A stretch of 64,000 bases of DNA from Candidatus Yanofskyibacteriota bacterium (GTDB lineage Bacteria > Patescibacteria > Paceibacteria > 2-02-FULL-40-12 > IGHO2-12-FULL-4): contig JACPNK010000005.1 in assembly GCA_016185525.1 (NCBI GenBank), positions 1 to 64,000 of the forward strand. Direction: 5' to 3'. A program made the translations under genes and the position numbers. Positions 1 to 8,046 of this stretch are shown piece after piece (the first letter of the stretch is position 1; every line of letters begins with the position of its first letter). The notes below the pieces were generated by a model that had not been told where the DNA came from, did not search any database, and was given only the letters and a program-made list of their open reading frames with translations.

Positions 1-649
1 TTGGTTTGCCGGAGATTACTCCGCCCGCAGACAGAGTCAGGCCGGCTGGCAGACTGCCGGTGGTTTTGCTCCAGACATAGGGAGTTTTGCCGCCGGTGGC
101 TTGGAGAGTTTGGGAGTAGTTGGTGTTGATCTGACCATTAGATAAATTGCCCGTACCGATTGTTAAACTCTGAGGAACTGGAATTAAAGTTGTGGTGGTG
201 GTTGTGGTGGTAGTCGTAGACGAAGCTACTTTAACCGTTTCTTTACATTCCAGCTTCCACCACTCTTCAGCAATATTGCTGTCTCCGGCAACTGTGCGCA
301 AAACCGTGTTGACTATCAGCCAAGCCAGGAAAATTATCATTAAGCCATAGACGGTGGTCCGAAAAATGTTCTGGCCGGCTTGAACCCGGGAAGGAATGCC
401 TCCGCCCAGCAGAATTTGAAATCCGGCATAAATAAAAAACAAAGTTGCCAAAGCCGGCACCAGATAAAACAAAACAAAGTCGCTGATATTTTTTCCCAAA
501 ACCAAAATATCGCAGGTTGTGCAAGCCGGGGTGTCGGTTCTGCCACAGGGAACTAGAGGCTCAAGAGCCAAAGCGTTTCCAGCTAAAAAAACAAACAAAA
601 AAATGGCAATAATAGGAATTAATTTTTTGATTTTTGGTAGTTTTAACAT
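1..649 (-). CDS. VirB2/pilin-like membrane protein with Ig-like tail (partial)
   Basis: This gene runs off the left edge, so the C-terminus is missing. It reads open for 216 codons from the ATG at 649. A signal peptide of about 25 residues ends near NALALEP. A cysteine-containing segment and two hydrophobic helices (about residues 55-80 and 95-115) follow, the arrangement of VirB2/TrbC pilin-like proteins. Next come a run of threonines encoded by ACC/ACA repeats and a domain with the LPAGLTLS and GGVISG motifs of putative Ig (He_PIG) domains. It is probably exported and membrane-anchored, and possibly belongs with the T4SS-like cluster at 46-57 kb. The VirB2 assignment rests on topology and the Ig call on motifs. 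Confidence 0.6.
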   Translation of the reverse strand, partial: MLKLPKIKKLIPIIAIFLFVFLAGNALALEPLVPCGRTDTPACTTCDILVLGKNISDFVLFYLVPALATLFFIYAGFQILLGGGIPSRVQAGQNIFRTTVYGLMIIFLAWLIVNTVLRTVAGDSNIAEEWWKLECKETVKVASSTTTTTTTTTTLIPVPQSLTIGTGNLSNGQINTNYSQTLQATGGKTPYVWSKTTGSLPAGLTLSAGGVISGKP

Positions 650-695
650 CAAAACAAATTATGTAGCGATAGCTCCTCTGAGGGCAGTAAAAGTT

Positions 696-717
696 GCCTG
701 CCTGCCGGCAGGCAGGC
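696..717. repeat. 22-bp perfect palindrome built on GCCTGCC/GGCAGGC
   Basis: Two GCCTGCC-type arms meet head to head with no spacer. It lies in the 650-855 gap between two leftward genes. The same GCCTGCC/GGCAGGC theme recurs in ftsH (20793) and in the tRNA-Phe intron (24800), so it belongs to the dispersed palindromes of this genome. I see no gene in this gap. Confidence 0.7.
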
Positions 718-731
718 GAGGGGCACGGTTT

Positions 732-775
732 GTCAACGACCCTGAGCGAGCGAAGCGAGCCGAAGGGTTCTTGAC
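732..775. repeat. Imperfect palindrome with CCCT...AGGG arms
   Basis: Arms GTCAA-CCCT and AGGG-TTGAC flank a GAGCGAGCGAAGCGAGC core. The CCCT(G/T)...AGGG core resembles the palindrome inside rlu at 22840, so they are probably the same element type. It may also help end transcription of the solute-binding protein gene's downstream neighbour, but there is no clear T-run. Confidence 0.55.
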
Positions 776-855
776 GAGACGAGCAACTTTTTCTGATGAC
801 AAAACCTCGCTGGGGTTTTGGAAGTCCCGAAGAAGTGCTGTCGCGGAATAATTTA

Positions 856-2169
856 TTATCGCCGTTGCATTAAAACATTAACCTTGTTTTCAGCAGTTCT
901 CAAAGCTTCGGAAATTGACCGGCGGCCGAAATTTACATCGTCTATCATATCCGCCATTATATTTTCAACGGCTAAAGCGTCAACCTGATACCAAGAAACC
1001 GCGCCAAGAGCTTGATTGGCAAAAACTCCCAAATCCAAATCATTTTTCTGCTGATTAACCAGCTCTCGGCGGGCTGTCGGACGGCCGGTATTGTTAAGAT
1101 AAGACACTACTCCTTCGTTTGAGCTCAAAAAAACTAAAAACTCCCAAGCCTGCTGGCCGGACTTGGAAAATTTGGAGACTGTCGGCGCCCAGTAGTTCGC
1201 ATAATTTAAAGACTGACCGGAATTCAACTGCGGCATCGGCGCCACGGCAAAGTTGAGTCTGGGAGCTTTGGAACGAAGCAAAGGAATCTGGTGCGAGTAG
1301 TTAAACATCATAGCGACACCGCCTTCCTGAAAAGCGTCAATTGAATAATGCAATCCGTCGTTCCAGGTATAGACTCTTTTGGCAGGATTGGCGAAATCAG
1401 TGTAATATTCCAGAGCAACTTCTCCTAAATCTCTGCCGTTAACTATGTTTGACAATTCCGCGCCAGTCTGACCGCTGTCGGTCATAGGAACTCCGCTTTG
1501 GAGCATAAGAAGAGACAAAATGTCCGTTGAACGGTTAATGTTCCTGGCTGTGCCAATTGCCGCACCGGCACGAGAGATATTGTTTCTTGAATCAGCAATT
1601 GTAATATCTTCAACAAACTCATTAAAGTCATTCCAAGTTTGCGGCGGCTGTGAAATGCCCAGAGAATTGAAAATGTCTTTATTGTAATAAAGAGCCAGAG
1701 TATCTATATATAGAGGCATACCATAAATCTCACTGCCGACTACAAGATCTTTTTCAGCCACGTCAACAAACTGCTCACGGAATTCTCTCAAGGTAAACAA
1801 GGGCTTGTCTTGTCCCGGAATCTGTTGAGGCAAGGGCATAATTTTGTCCTGATACCTGGGCAGCCAAGTATTTTGCATCATAAAAATATCCGGTCCGGTT
1901 CCGGAAGCAAAAGCGTTTATGAGAGCTTTCTCGTAATCTTCGAAAATAAATTCTCTGTAATTTACGTTAACTTCCGGATGACTAACCCGGAAAGCATCAA
2001 TGCTTTGCCTGAAAGCACCAGAATCATCAAAAACTCCCCAGAATTGCAGATCGGCCGGTTCCCCGGCATCACCAGGACCAAAACCTCTGGACAAAAGAAC
2101 CACTGCTATCAAAACAATGGCGACAATCACCAGTCCGCCGGCTATTAAAAAAAGTTTGTTGTTACCCAT
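856..2169 (-). CDS. Extracellular solute-binding protein (ABC transporter, family 1)
   Basis: The 437-residue protein has an N-terminal membrane anchor (about residues 6-27) instead of a lipobox, then a periplasmic-binding fold typical of sugar-type ABC transporters. Visible family features are the LQFWGVFDD strand start, TGPDIFMMQNTW in the hinge region, GMPLYIDTLALYYNKDIF, and a WEFLVFLSS segment near the C-terminus. It probably binds a ligand outside the membrane for import. No permease or ATPase gene lies next to it, so its partner is encoded elsewhere or it acts alone. It sits 15 bp downstream of the methyltransferase gene on the same strand. Confidence 0.85.
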   Translation of the reverse strand: MGNNKLFLIAGGLVIVAIVLIAVVLLSRGFGPGDAGEPADLQFWGVFDDSGAFRQSIDAFRVSHPEVNVNYREFIFEDYEKALINAFASGTGPDIFMMQNTWLPRYQDKIMPLPQQIPGQDKPLFTLREFREQFVDVAEKDLVVGSEIYGMPLYIDTLALYYNKDIFNSLGISQPPQTWNDFNEFVEDITIADSRNNISRAGAAIGTARNINRSTDILSLLMLQSGVPMTDSGQTGAELSNIVNGRDLGEVALEYYTDFANPAKRVYTWNDGLHYSIDAFQEGGVAMMFNYSHQIPLLRSKAPRLNFAVAPMPQLNSGQSLNYANYWAPTVSKFSKSGQQAWEFLVFLSSNEGVVSYLNNTGRPTARRELVNQQKNDLDLGVFANQALGAVSWYQVDALAVENIMADMIDDVNFGRRSISEALRTAENKVNVLMQRR

Positions 2170-2184
2170 TCCATTTACTCAAAA

Positions 2185-2796
2185 TTACTTCTTATAAATA
2201 AAGCCGAAGTGAAAAAGTCCGGCATCAATATCGTTTACAAACCGCAAGCCCTGATTTTCAAGAGATATCTTCATCTCTGCCGGATCAACTCTTGAGTTTT
2301 CGGGCGGACCTACCTGACCGATAGGCAGGCCAACACCGCCGTTTACACCTTTCTTCCAGTCAATGACTATCAGTAAACCGCCCGGCGCGAGAACTCTTTT
2401 TGCTTCGTTGATAATATCCGGCTTCTTAACAGACTGAAAAAGAATATTGGCCAAAAGGGCGACATCTTGAGAGTTATCGGGAAGACCTGAACCGCCCAGA
2501 ACTTCCAAGTCGGCTCTGATTGTCTGAAGATTTTTTAAACCGCTCACGGAAGCTTTCGCCCGAACAGTTTCCAGCGCGCTTTCCAAAATATCTATGGCCG
2601 TTATCTGTCCGCCATCGCCGACTTTTTTGGCCATCAGTATAGTGAAGTAGCCTGAACCGGAACCAAAATCGGCAACTTTCATGCCGGGTTGTAAATTAAA
2701 ATACTCCACAATAGCGTCCGGATTCATAAACCCTCCGGTATTTGGGACCGTTAGGGGCGAAGAAAAACTTGATACTGATGCTAAAAGATAAGGCAT
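2185..2796 (-). CDS. Class I SAM-dependent methyltransferase
   Basis: The protein has 203 residues. Motif I of the Rossmann methyltransferase fold is clear (VADFGSGSGYFTILMA, about residues 41-56), followed by ITAIDI (motif II acidic residue) and the hydrophobic strand RVLAPGGLLIVIDWKKG. The fold resembles UbiE or protein-isoaspartate methyltransferases, but the substrate cannot be read from the sequence. The N-terminal ~20 residues before GGFMNPDAIVEYF are poorly conserved in style, so the true start may be the Met at about residue 24. Confidence 0.85.
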   Translation of the reverse strand: MPYLLASVSSFSSPLTVPNTGGFMNPDAIVEYFNLQPGMKVADFGSGSGYFTILMAKKVGDGGQITAIDILESALETVRAKASVSGLKNLQTIRADLEVLGGSGLPDNSQDVALLANILFQSVKKPDIINEAKRVLAPGGLLIVIDWKKGVNGGVGLPIGQVGPPENSRVDPAEMKISLENQGLRFVNDIDAGLFHFGFIYKK

Positions 2797-2885
2797 TGCT
2801 TTATTTTAGCATATTATCTCGCTTCAAATACAAAAAGTAATCAACAGAAAGAGAATAACTGTCAGATAAGAAAGTCTCTTATCTC

Positions 2886-2999
2886 CCGAAGTTGCAATTT
2901 GCCGAGTTTTCACACCAAGGAAGTCTGACAACCTCTTTGGGACCGCCGACAATGTCGGGCTCGTGAGTTTCAACAAAAGGCAATATCGGCATTGGGACG
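2886..2999 (+). repeat. Dispersed ~115-bp repeat, copy A
   Basis: It starts CCGAAGTTGCAATTTGCCGA and ends CAATATCGGCATTGGGACG. The ends are a near inverted repeat (CCGATATTGC/GCAATATCGG in the other copies). The right end abuts the gyrA stop codon. It is homologous to copies at 12940-13060, 13098-13207 and 34394-34502. Its reading frame (NLPSF...) is broken by a TGA, unlike copies B, C and D. Confidence 0.8.
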
Positions 3000-5900
3000 C
3001 TACACCACCACCACAGAAGCCACGGAGTCGCCGGCAGACATCCTCATAATACGGACACCTTGAGTTGCCCTGCCTAAGACCGAGATGCTGTCCAGTGAAG
3101 TCCTGATAACCTGGCCCTTTTGAGAGACGGCGATTATTTCTTTATCTTCCGGATTAACCAGATGAGCAGAGATAATCTCTCCAGTTTTAGCGGTGATTTT
3201 TGCTGTCATAATTCCCCTGCCGCCGCGATGCTGAACTTTGTAAAATCTCAAGTCAGTCCTTTTGCCATAACCCTTGTCCATAACCACCAAAAGTTTTAAG
3301 TCCTTGTCGGGAACATCTGAAGAAACTACCTCCATGCCGACAAGTTTCGCGCTCTTATCCAGCCGGACTCCGATAACCCCTGAAGCCGCCCGGCCCATCG
3401 CTCTGACGTCAGATTCTTTGAATCTTATTGAGTTGCCGTCAGAAGTCGCCAAAACAATTTCATCTTTGCCGGAAGTACTGCGGACCCATTTCAATTCATC
3501 GTCTTTTTTGAGTTTGATTGAGATCAAACCATTTGTCCTGACCTTTTCAAAATCAGACATAGCCACCTTCTTAACCACTCCGTTTTTGGTCGCCATAAAC
3601 AGGTACAGGCCTTTTTTGGTTTTGGGAATAGGCACCACCCCGGTTACAACTTCGTTCTGCGAGATATTTAAGAAATTGACAATGGCTTTGCCCTTTGACT
3701 GACGGCTGGACTCCGGGACTTCATAACCTTTGGTCTGAAAAGCCCGGCCGGAATTGGTGAAAAACAAAATCGTATCATGAGTGTTGGCCATGAAAAATTG
3801 GCTGACAATATCCTCTTCTTTGGTCTCTATGCCGATCAGTCCTTTACCGCCTCTCTTCTGAATCTTAAGAGTTTCCGGCGCCATGCGTTTTATGTAACCG
3901 CCTCGGGTAACCATAAACAAGCTATTTTCTTCAGGCATAAGTTCCTCTTCGCCAATTTCTCTCAATGCTGATTTAATTACTTTAGTTTTTCTTTCATCGC
4001 CGTATTTGGCTTTCAACTGCACAAATTCCTCTTTTATAACGCCCAAAATCTTCTTGGGATGAGCCAACAAATCTTCCAGATAAGCAATCAAGGCCATTTT
4101 TTCTTTCAACTCTTCTTCCACTTTTTTCCTCTCCAAACCAGCCAAAGCCCGCAGTTTCATTTCCAAAATAGCCGTCGCCTGCCTTTCGGAAAAAGCAAAC
4201 TTTTTCATCAGGTTTTTTAGGGCTTCCTCCTGTGAAGCCGAGGCTCTGATGAGTTTGATAATGGCATCAATATGATCCAAAGCTTTCTTTAGGCCTTCCA
4301 AAATATGGGCTCTGTCCTGCGCTTTGCGAAGTTCAAATTGAGTGCGCCTGACAACCACTTTGTTGCGATGTTCAAGAAATTTTTCCAATACACCTTTCAA
4401 ACTCAATGTCTGCGGCTGTATCCCGTCAACCAAAGCCAGCATATTAACATGAAAAGTTTTTTGCAGTTCTGTGTATTTAAAAAGCTGATTAAGAATTTTC
4501 TTTGGAAAAGCATCCTGCTTTAACTCAATAACAACTCTGATGCCGTCTTTGTCAGACTCGTCCCGCACATCTTTTATGCCGTCAATTTTTCTTTCTTTGC
4601 CGACAGCCAGCTCGGCAATTTTTTGTATCAATTCGGCTTTGTTAACTTGATAAGGAATCTCGGTAACGATAATCTGAAAATTCTTTTTGCCTTCAATAAT
4701 TTCGGCTTTTGCCCGCATCACTATCGGCCCCTTGCCGCTGGCATAGGTATTGAGTATGTCTTTTTCGTTATAGATAATCCCGCCGGTGGGAAAATCGGGA
4801 CCTTTAATAAATTGAGACAGCTCGTTTACATCGGCGCCCTCGTTGTCAATCAAATAAACTAGGCCGTCTAAAACCTCTGAAAGATTATGCGGAGGTATAT
4901 TGGTGGCCATACCGACAGCTATACCCATAGAGCCGTTTATCAGAAGGTTAGGCACGACTGAAGGCAAGACCACCGGCTCTTTTCTACTGCCATCGTAATT
5001 ATCTACAAAATCAACCGTTTCTTTGTCTAAATCCAAAAGCAAACCTTCGGCCACACTTGACAAACGTGCTTCAGTATAGCGTTGCGCGGCAGCCGGATCG
5101 GAATCTAAACTTCCAAAATTGCCTTGTCCGTCTATCAACGGATAGCGCAGGGAAAAATCTTGCGCCATACGAACCATAGAATCATAAATCGCCGCGTCAC
5201 CGTGAGGATGAAATTTTCCCATGCAGTTGTGCGCAACGATACCGTTGGCCAAAAACTCATGATCACCCTCAACTTCAATATCGTAAGTAATTTCCGGTTT
5301 AGCATTTTCTATTTTTTCCACGTAAAGAAATCTTATGTCGTTATTCGTCAGTTCATCTATAAGTCCGGAAAGAGGAGAATTAATTTTTTTTAGCTTCTCG
5401 GCAATATAAAGTTCGGTTATTTGACGAAGTCGCAAAGGTTTTTCTTGCAAATCAGATGAGTACCTTAACTTTGCGCCAGTATGATACTTGATTCCCATTC
5501 TAAATTTGCTGCCGTCCATTCCTGAATACCAACCGCCGCCAAGATGCTGTTTTGAAAGCTCTGAAAAGATAAGTTGCCCTCCGTAAGGCAAAATGCCCCA
5601 ACTAGACCAATGCCTGTAAATATTCTCTGCCTTTATCCTTTCCAGCCGATTTTGTTTATAAGTTGAAAAAAGTTTTAGTTCTTTGGCTAATTTTTGGACC
5701 TCATCTCCTCTTATCTCAAGCACTTTCCCAAAAGTATTGGCTTTAACCGTACGTCCATTAACCATAGAAGGAGTCGTTTTTTTGTAAGTATATTTTTTGC
5801 TAAAAATACCGAGGTATTGGAGAAGTACTTGCAGTTGACTGATAAGTTTTTCCGACGAAGAGGCGTAGTTGACCACTGCTCTATTTTTAGCCACACTTCC

Positions 5901-6863
5901 ATCTCCATCCAATAAGCCGGAAATAAAGGCAAAAATAACACTTCGCGGAGCTTGAAAAATTTTGTCAGGTATAAACTTGTTGAGAGCCTTAAAACTAAGC
6001 GGAATAGAAAACTCGTTAATAAGATAGTCACAGATTTCTTTTCTGTTAATTCTTAAAACATACACAACACTTAGCGACTTTCTGCCATCTTTTAACTTTA
6101 TCTGTGAACTTCTAGTTTCTATTGTCGGCGTATAACCAAACTCATGCCCAAAACATTGTTGAACCTTTGCAATTATGGAATGCTCACTGGACACAAAACC
6201 AAGTCTTCTGCTTTTTCTTGAACCATAGTCAGCGGTAATCCAGCCGTCGGAAATAAGCATACCAAGAATATAGCCCAATTCTTCACTAAATTTTTTCTTT
6301 TCTCCTTCATAAAGCGAAAGCTGGACATCAGATATGTCAGGATACTTAGATCTGATAGTCAGCCAGTCGCCTGTATTCAAATTTTTTGCCTCTTTCCATT
6401 CAAACTCTCCTTTGTTTGTAAAAACTTTAAATTTCTGGGAAGAGGTGGCTGTAACCGACACGCCGTTTGAAAGAGTTATCTTGTTTAAAGGCTTAGGTGG
6501 CATAACAAATAGATTTGTGACTCTTCCTATTTTATTTTGAGTATAAACTCTGTCACCTTTTTTTATATCCTTTATGCGTTTAATGCCCCCTGAAGTAAGA
6601 ACAAGGGTATTTTCCGCAAAACACTCGCCCACGATTCTCGCTGACTTTACAAACTTTACGTTATGTTTCAATCCCATCTCGTTCATGGCGTACAAAATCC
6701 TCCGGTGCACCGGTTTAAGCCCGTCTCTAACGTCGGGCAAAGCGCGGGCAACAATTACGCTCATGGCGTAGGCCAAATAAGACTCCTGCATTTCTGCGGT
6801 TATTTCTCTGCTTTGAATTTTGCTTTCCGCCGGCTGACGGATTGGTTTATTTTTTTCTTCCAT
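3000..6863 (-). CDS. gyrA: DNA gyrase subunit A, intein-containing
   Basis: GyrA cuts and rejoins DNA in the gyrase A2B2 complex. The precursor has 1287 residues. Removing the intein (residues 81-546) leaves 821, the normal size. Extein landmarks are LAYAMSVIVARALPDVRDGL, MGKFHPHGDAAIYD, the AAQRYTEARL segment with the catalytic Tyr, and a C-terminal beta-pinwheel including QSKGKAIVNFL as the GyrA box. The intein interrupts the chain between IVGE and CMGKFHPHGD, just before the conserved DNA-gate helix-turn-helix, so an unspliced subunit should be inactive. The stop codon is directly followed by repeat copy A. The start ATG at 6863 lies 44 bp downstream of the preceding stop. Confidence 0.97.
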   Translation of the reverse strand: MEEKNKPIRQPAESKIQSREITAEMQESYLAYAMSVIVARALPDVRDGLKPVHRRILYAMNEMGLKHNVKFVKSARIVGECFAENTLVLTSGGIKRIKDIKKGDRVYTQNKIGRVTNLFVMPPKPLNKITLSNGVSVTATSSQKFKVFTNKGEFEWKEAKNLNTGDWLTIRSKYPDISDVQLSLYEGEKKKFSEELGYILGMLISDGWITADYGSRKSRRLGFVSSEHSIIAKVQQCFGHEFGYTPTIETRSSQIKLKDGRKSLSVVYVLRINRKEICDYLINEFSIPLSFKALNKFIPDKIFQAPRSVIFAFISGLLDGDGSVAKNRAVVNYASSSEKLISQLQVLLQYLGIFSKKYTYKKTTPSMVNGRTVKANTFGKVLEIRGDEVQKLAKELKLFSTYKQNRLERIKAENIYRHWSSWGILPYGGQLIFSELSKQHLGGGWYSGMDGSKFRMGIKYHTGAKLRYSSDLQEKPLRLRQITELYIAEKLKKINSPLSGLIDELTNNDIRFLYVEKIENAKPEITYDIEVEGDHEFLANGIVAHNCMGKFHPHGDAAIYDSMVRMAQDFSLRYPLIDGQGNFGSLDSDPAAAQRYTEARLSSVAEGLLLDLDKETVDFVDNYDGSRKEPVVLPSVVPNLLINGSMGIAVGMATNIPPHNLSEVLDGLVYLIDNEGADVNELSQFIKGPDFPTGGIIYNEKDILNTYASGKGPIVMRAKAEIIEGKKNFQIIVTEIPYQVNKAELIQKIAELAVGKERKIDGIKDVRDESDKDGIRVVIELKQDAFPKKILNQLFKYTELQKTFHVNMLALVDGIQPQTLSLKGVLEKFLEHRNKVVVRRTQFELRKAQDRAHILEGLKKALDHIDAIIKLIRASASQEEALKNLMKKFAFSERQATAILEMKLRALAGLERKKVEEELKEKMALIAYLEDLLAHPKKILGVIKEEFVQLKAKYGDERKTKVIKSALREIGEEELMPEENSLFMVTRGGYIKRMAPETLKIQKRGGKGLIGIETKEEDIVSQFFMANTHDTILFFTNSGRAFQTKGYEVPESSRQSKGKAIVNFLNISQNEVVTGVVPIPKTKKGLYLFMATKNGVVKKVAMSDFEKVRTNGLISIKLKKDDELKWVRSTSGKDEIVLATSDGNSIRFKESDVRAMGRAASGVIGVRLDKSAKLVGMEVVSSDVPDKDLKLLVVMDKGYGKRTDLRFYKVQHRGGRGIMTAKITAKTGEIISAHLVNPEDKEIIAVSQKGQVIRTSLDSISVLGRATQGVRIMRMSAGDSVASVVVV
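5226..6623 (-). other. GyrA intein with LAGLIDADG homing endonuclease
   Basis: The intein has 466 residues. It starts with Cys1 (CFAENTLVLT), ends IVAHN, and the +1 residue is Cys. Block A/B splicing regions are visible at both ends (TYDIEVEGDHEFLANG near the C-terminus). Two dodecapeptide endonuclease motifs are present: LGYILGMLISDGW at about 117-129 and ISGLLDGDG at about 234-242, both with acidic residues kept. It therefore looks competent for splicing and perhaps homing. The boundary codons are at 6623 (TGC) and 5226 (AAC). Confidence 0.93.
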
Positions 6864-6906
6864 AAAAAAGAAAGCCCGCCTTAAGTCGTCTTAAATTCTA
6901 AAATCA

Positions 6907-7314
6907 TCACCTGTCTCCCGATAAAGGCAGTCCTTTATAGGCGGGCTGGCTAATGCTGCTATTTTTGCTCTTCATCTCTGTTGTTTTTTCCAGTCCCGTC
7001 TGACTGCTTCCCATAAGCTCACTAATGCTTGCTCTCAAAAGAGAAAAAGTGTCTTTAACTGCAGCAAACACAGAAACACCTTCTTCCTTTGTTTTTTTTG
7101 TCTGCTCCGCCAATTTTATCAAATCTCTGTCGGCAAATTTATTGGCGTCCACCTCTTCCAGTATTTCTGTCGGATGGAGCATGGCCACAAACTTGGATTG
7201 AGTGGACTTAAACCAGACCATAACAACCAAAGAAAAACTGGTAACTACGCAAAGCCACATCAGAGTGTGTCTTATGTGCTCCGGTTGTTTTCTAATCTCT
7301 TGCAGTATGCTCAT
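6907..7314 (-). CDS. Small membrane-anchored protein, unknown
   Basis: The protein has 135 residues and I do not recognise it. One transmembrane helix (about 18-35, LMWLCVVTSFSLVVMVWF) is followed by a mostly charged, soluble region with helical stretches (EQTKKTKEEG) and a polar tail. It is encoded immediately upstream of gyrA and 1 bp downstream of the metallo-hydrolase stop, so it is probably co-transcribed with both. Small single-pass proteins with this layout are common in Parcubacteria next to pilus or gyrase genes, which gives no functional clue. Confidence 0.6.
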   Translation of the reverse strand: MSILQEIRKQPEHIRHTLMWLCVVTSFSLVVMVWFKSTQSKFVAMLHPTEILEEVDANKFADRDLIKLAEQTKKTKEEGVSVFAAVKDTFSLLRASISELMGSSQTGLEKTTEMKSKNSSISQPAYKGLPLSGDR

Positions 7315-7315
7315 A

Positions 7316-7951
7316 TCAATAGCTTAACAAAATTAATTTCATCTCTTCCTGTGGTAAAGTTTTTTGGGTAATTTTAAACTTCTCCATCTTCTCCGGCACT
7401 AGACCGACTTCTTTCAAAAATTTGTCAACTGGTTCCAGATCTATTTTCAAATCGGGGGTTTTGTAGTGCATCGGAATTATTATTTTAGGCTCAATCTGGC
7501 CGATAATTTTGACTGCCTCTTTGGCGTCTATGGTATATTTTCCGCCGACCGGAACCATTAGAACGTCCACGTCGCCGATAAGGTCAACTTGTTTTTCATC
7601 AAGACTTTCCTGCCCCAAATCACCCAAATGGCATAAAGAAATTTCCTCAAACTTAGTGGTATAAATGGTATTTGGCCCACGTTCGGCGCCGTTAATGTTG
7701 TCGTGAAAAGATGGCACGCCCTGAATATAGACTCCCTTTACTTCATACTCGCCCGGGCCGTTAATAATCATGCTTCCGGCTTCCGCGCCTTCGGTGTTGT
7801 TGTGGTCGTAATGGTCATGAGTCACTAAAATAATCTGGTCTTTGATTCTAGGCGCTCTAAGACCGATGTCCTTGGAAAAGGGGTCAATCAGCAAAGAGAC
7901 TTCTTTGCCTTCAAGGCGAAAACAGCTATGTCCCAGCCAGCTTAATGTCAT
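7316..7951 (-). CDS. Metallo-beta-lactamase fold hydrolase (UlaG/YtkL-like)
   Basis: The protein has 211 residues. It begins MTLSWLGHSCFRLEG, and the metal-binding motif HDHYDHNN appears at about residues 45-52, followed by GPGEYEVKG and HLGDLGQ. This is the short UlaG-like branch of the superfamily, Zn- or Mn-dependent, often called L-ascorbate-6-phosphate lactonase-like, but the real substrate in CPR bacteria is unknown. It is first in a leftward run with the small membrane protein and gyrA. A candidate promoter lies at 7958-7986. Confidence 0.85.
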   Translation of the reverse strand: MTLSWLGHSCFRLEGKEVSLLIDPFSKDIGLRAPRIKDQIILVTHDHYDHNNTEGAEAGSMIINGPGEYEVKGVYIQGVPSFHDNINGAERGPNTIYTTKFEEISLCHLGDLGQESLDEKQVDLIGDVDVLMVPVGGKYTIDAKEAVKIIGQIEPKIIIPMHYKTPDLKIDLEPVDKFLKEVGLVPEKMEKFKITQKTLPQEEMKLILLSY

Positions 7952-7957
7952 ATGGGA

Positions 7958-7986
7958 ATTTTACCAAAAATTTTTGGAACACTCAA
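7958..7986 (-). promoter_or_regulatory. Candidate promoter with palindrome in the spacer
   Basis: Reading leftward, -35 TTGAGT (7986-7981) and -10 TAAAAT (7963-7958) are 17 bp apart. The spacer contains the perfect 14-bp palindrome CCAAAAATTTTTGG (7964-7977). It would drive the metallo-hydrolase gene starting at 7951 with an almost leaderless transcript. Both hexamers differ from consensus, so this is tentative. Confidence 0.4.
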
Positions 7987-8046
7987 CACCTCTTCAAAGG
8001 TCAACGTTTTTTGATTTTTTCCTTAAATTGACTTACTCTTTAAAAA

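Noticed and set aside
519..851. 110-residue plus-strand ORF
   Set aside because: It runs antisense through the start of the VirB2-like gene and then through two palindromic elements; composition is not protein-like and there is no ribosome-binding site.
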